Below the pieces are notes generated by a model. The model was given only the letters and a program-made list of their open reading frames with translations, ran no database searches and was not told the origin of the DNA. Positions 21,516 through 23,860 of a stretch of DNA of 23,860 bases are shown here, in pieces. A program made the translations under genes and the position numbers. Each line of letters starts with the position of its first letter. Position 1 is the stretch's first letter. The DNA lies in IMG/VR virus record IMGVR_UViG_3300009496_001444, positions 1-23,860 of that record. One strand, 5' to 3'. Source of the DNA: a virus.

Positions 21516-22970
21516 CTATTGAAAGAACTTGTTAAAGTTAGCACTAGCGTTGATAGTCTTTTTACCTACAGCGCCTCGAGTGCCAATGATACTCATTAGA
21601 TATTTACGATGTTTTTCGACTTCTTTAAGAGCTAGCTCTCGATCGTCAATACTAAAGATTTTTTCTACAACATCTTTAAAGTATAATCGATCAAATGTTT
21701 CTTGTACTAGCATCTTAGGCATTACGCCATTACTGTATTGTCTATTAGCTTCTTGAACAGCGTTAATGTGACTCCAAACATTGTGCCCCATTTGAATAGC
21801 GTAGGAGAAACTATCCCAGCTAGTCTTGCCTTCTTTACCGATCTTATTTAGATCACCCGGCGCATAAAAGCATACATCGCTAACACCAAGTCCCTTGCTA
21901 AGTGGTGAGTCTGAAAAGTTATCAAAAATGCCGTCTTGTAGTACAGCATCACGGAACTCACGTGTGTCAGAGGCGTACTTCTTATCGTCTACACTAGGTG
22001 ACATTCTGTATACCCACTTAGACCGATCTTCAGTTTCAGTTTGTGTATAAATTTGACCGTTAGCAGTAGCAAGAAACGGCGAAGCGCAGTCGAACGTAAC
22101 AGTAAAGTTTTCGTTGTGATACTTGCGAACAGCTCTTTGTACGTCAGTGAGCAGTACCGCCCATTCTAGTTTACTAGTACCCAAGAAGTGCATCACGTCA
22201 TGAATGCCTTTTTCTAGCAAACCGTCAAAACGTAGTGTAACAAGACGCTTGATAGCAAGCTCGATATCGCACATATTCTGACCACCCATAGCCCACCCGT
22301 TAAAGTGTGTATCGGGATAAATGGAAGGATCGCAGTAATCTTTCATTTGTTCGTACCAGTCGTCAGCTTGTTCAAAGTTTTCGCCCTGTAGTACGTTCAA
22401 AAACTTACAAGCACCAGTACGATGCTTTTGCCAGTAGTCGTTGTTAATACGTGTAGCATCTACTGCTTCTTGATATGTACTAATACCAGTAGCACGTTGG
22501 CCAGCCTCGGAACGTGACACCCAAGCCGGAATATCAAGGATCATGCCATAATCCATGTAAGCATCCATCCAACGAAGAACACCGTCACGTTTTTTGTGTG
22601 CTTTAGGACAATTAGGATCTTTCCAATCGCCTTCCCAAACACCTTTACCGATTTGGAAACCACCCGAGTCGCCAAGTACCCAGGTGTTTTCTCTATCACG
22701 GTTTCGAACCATGTCTTCTTTCGGTGACTCTCTGTTCACGTCAAGATCTGCGTGCCCGGCTGAGTACAACGTCCACTTATACTGAAACTGTCCTTTATCT
22801 TTGTTAAGATAGTTAAGGCTCTCAACACCGTTTTTAAAGTTCGACGGTATTCGATCAACTGCGACATACTCGTTGAAACGTTGCTTGCCTACGTAAGTGG
22901 CATAAAAGCCACTCAGCGCAGGTAAGAATATAGCGTAATCGTTTTGTGCTTCAGTTAAGTTTGTATTCAT
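21516..22970 (-). CDS. dpdA: DpdA-like DNA/tRNA guanine transglycosylase
   Basis: A 484-residue TIM-barrel protein of the tRNA-guanine transglycosylase superfamily that should exchange guanine for a 7-deazaguanine base. D101-SGGFQ matches the base-recognition aspartate motif, NGWAMGGQ (224-231) the substrate-binding GG loop, and FTVTFDCASP (D294) the nucleophile segment. The CxCxxC-x-H zinc motif of bacterial Tgt is absent, as in phage DpdA proteins that act on DNA. It is longer than Tgt (about 375), with extra C-terminal sequence. With FolE, QueE and a QueD-like protein nearby, incorporation into phage DNA for protection against host nucleases is likely. It starts at the base shared with the clamp stop (TAATG). 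Confidence 0.78.
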   Translation of the reverse strand: MNTNLTEAQNDYAIFLPALSGFYATYVGKQRFNEYVAVDRIPSNFKNGVESLNYLNKDKGQFQYKWTLYSAGHADLDVNRESPKEDMVRNRDRENTWVLGDSGGFQIGKGVWEGDWKDPNCPKAHKKRDGVLRWMDAYMDYGMILDIPAWVSRSEAGQRATGISTYQEAVDATRINNDYWQKHRTGACKFLNVLQGENFEQADDWYEQMKDYCDPSIYPDTHFNGWAMGGQNMCDIELAIKRLVTLRFDGLLEKGIHDVMHFLGTSKLEWAVLLTDVQRAVRKYHNENFTVTFDCASPFLATANGQIYTQTETEDRSKWVYRMSPSVDDKKYASDTREFRDAVLQDGIFDNFSDSPLSKGLGVSDVCFYAPGDLNKIGKEGKTSWDSFSYAIQMGHNVWSHINAVQEANRQYSNGVMPKMLVQETFDRLYFKDVVEKIFSIDDRELALKEVEKHRKYLMSIIGTRGAVGKKTINASANFNKFFQ

Positions 22971-23698
22971 TATTTAGACTGCGCTGGCAAGATGTAATCG
23001 TAAGTAGTAAGCCCGCTATCAACAGTAATCTTCATAGCGCCTTGGTCAGAAATGCTCATAGTAACATCGCCGCTAAGGTTAAGAATGCTCTGTACTTGGT
23101 TAACAGGATAGAACCAAGAGTGGCCAAGTGTACCAGATACACCTGCTTGGAATACAAACTCACCTGCGTGTGAACTTTGATCACCAAACGAGAACATCAA
23201 GTTACCGTTATCAGTAGAAACTTTAAAGATAGGCTCTTCAGAGTGCGCAGCGCTCATAAGCTTTAGACGACTAATGCTTGCTAGGCTAGGCTCGAATACA
23301 ACATTCCATGTTGCGCCAGTAAACGTAGCAGTCTTAAGTTTCTCTTCGATAATTGCTTTGTTCATAAAGCGATAATCGTTTTGGAAATCACCTGCTGAAT
23401 TTTCAAAGTGAATGTGCGTAGGAATAGTTTCGCCGTTGCGATTGTCTTGAATCACGTCAATTTTAGCATTTTCTCTGTACTCTGGGTTCTTTAAGTGTAG
23501 AGAAAGTTTGTCTAAGTTTGGCATACCGAACGTATCAGTAAACTCAGCAACGGGATTGTGAGTAGTAGCAGTAAGAACAACACTGCGATCTTCTGCCATT
23601 GAATCGATCTTCGTACCGTTATCACTGCCTACTTTCACGATAGAAAGGAAGCCAAGGGCGTGAGTGTGCGCTACGATATCTTGTAGAATGTCTTTCAT
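22970..23698 (-). CDS. Sliding clamp, DNA polymerase processivity factor (gp45-like)
   Basis: A 242-residue protein, close to T4 gp45 (228). Clamp-like beta strands cover the length, with FKVSTDNGNLMFSFGDQ, GEFVFQAGVSG and the ending LTTYDYILPAQ resembling gp45 homologues in T4-like marine phages. It would form a trimeric ring that tethers the DNA polymerase and, in T4, also activates late promoters with gp33/gp55. That fits the TATAAATA-type motifs found in this window. No catalytic residues are expected. It has TTGGAG 7 nt upstream and a TTGACA-17-TATTAT promoter. gp44/62 loader genes do not follow it here, unlike in T4. Confidence 0.8.
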   Translation of the reverse strand: MKDILQDIVAHTHALGFLSIVKVGSDNGTKIDSMAEDRSVVLTATTHNPVAEFTDTFGMPNLDKLSLHLKNPEYRENAKIDVIQDNRNGETIPTHIHFENSAGDFQNDYRFMNKAIIEEKLKTATFTGATWNVVFEPSLASISRLKLMSAAHSEEPIFKVSTDNGNLMFSFGDQSSHAGEFVFQAGVSGTLGHSWFYPVNQVQSILNLSGDVTMSISDQGAMKITVDSGLTTYDYILPAQSK

Positions 23699-23722
23699 TT
23701 TATATCTCCAATATATAACATT

Positions 23723-23751
23723 ATAATAGTATAAATTTGTTTAGTTGTCAA
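23723..23751 (-). promoter_or_regulatory. Sigma70-type promoter for the clamp gene
   Basis: Minus strand: TTGACA (23751-23746), 17 nt, TATTAT (23728-23723), the same boxes as the AAA+/VWA pair. The -35 sits just after the stop of the upstream partial gene. The leader is about 20 nt with TTGGAG. Confidence 0.75.
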
Positions 23752-23754
23752 CAA

Positions 23755-23860
23755 CTATTTAGGCTTTTGATTAGGTTTATTGACATTTTCTTCATTTACA
23801 ACACGATCCCGCAATCCTGATGATGAAAAACGATGGTCACGTTTGTTATAGTACAGCTCA
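23755..23860 (-). CDS. Partial C-terminus of an unidentified upstream gene
   Basis: The minus-strand frame entering from the right edge is open for 34 codons to TAG at 23757-23755. It reads ELYYNKRDHRFSSSGLRDR, then an Asn/Lys/Gln-rich tail ending QKPK. The hydrophilic tail is typical of a protein end, and the stop lies just 4 nt from the clamp promoter, as for other gene ends here. Too little remains for a family. Confidence 0.5.
   Translation of the reverse strand, partial: ELYYNKRDHRFSSSGLRDRVVNEENVNKPNQKPK

Noticed and set aside
1-23860. tRNA genes, CRISPR array, insertion sequence or integrase
   Set aside because: I looked in the gaps between genes. They are all under about 90 nt and hold only promoters, leaders and short hairpins, with no cloverleaf, array or transposase motif.

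Overview
The window looks like part of the genome of a marine T4-like tailed phage (myovirus type). The evidence is a T4 gp45-like sliding clamp, an RNase H / 5'-nuclease, T4-type late promoter motifs (TATAAATA or GATAAATA), and long runs of small genes that overlap by 1-4 nt on one strand. It also carries accessory metabolic genes typical of phages of marine cyanobacteria or SAR11-type hosts. I saw no tRNA, rRNA, CRISPR array or insertion sequence, and the host cannot be fixed from the window alone.

Region 1 (1-6618, + strand) is a compact, mostly overlapping accessory cluster rich in iron-dependent redox enzymes. It holds a partial Cys-rich protein tail, five distinct Fe(II)/2-oxoglutarate dioxygenase-like proteins (the last a phytanoyl-CoA dioxygenase-like protein), a three-His-box fatty acid desaturase, a B12-binding radical SAM protein and one protein of unknown family. 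It ends with an in-frame 3' relic of a second dioxygenase. Its role is unknown; tailoring of a lipid, glycan or small molecule is the simplest guess.

Region 2 (6615-12719, - strand) holds a repeat-containing tail-fibre-like protein with its own late promoter and three conserved small phage proteins. Next come a metallopeptidase/VWA protein and a MoxR/CobS-like AAA+ ATPase, which carry the same 26-bp promoter segment, and then several small unknown genes.

Region 3 (12700-23860, - strand) is the replication and nucleotide-modification part. It contains the 5'-nuclease, QueE, FolE, a QueD-like T-fold protein without the usual catalytic residues, and a DpdA/TGT-like transglycosylase. Also present are two phosphoribosyltransferases, a GT4-type glycosyltransferase, an EEP-like protein, the sliding clamp and small unknown proteins. 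FolE, the QueD-like protein, QueE and DpdA suggest production of a 7-deazaguanine base and its insertion into phage DNA. The glycosyltransferase could decorate that base, but this is only inferred.

Regulation is unusually legible. Six minus-strand promoters fit TTGACA, exactly 17 nt, then a near-consensus -10 box; a seventh (TTGACT / TACTAT) is weaker. The -35 box often lies over the end of the preceding gene. The tail-fibre and structural-type genes instead carry TATAAATA/GATAAATA late motifs. This fits host sigma70-type early transcription followed by T4-type late transcription.
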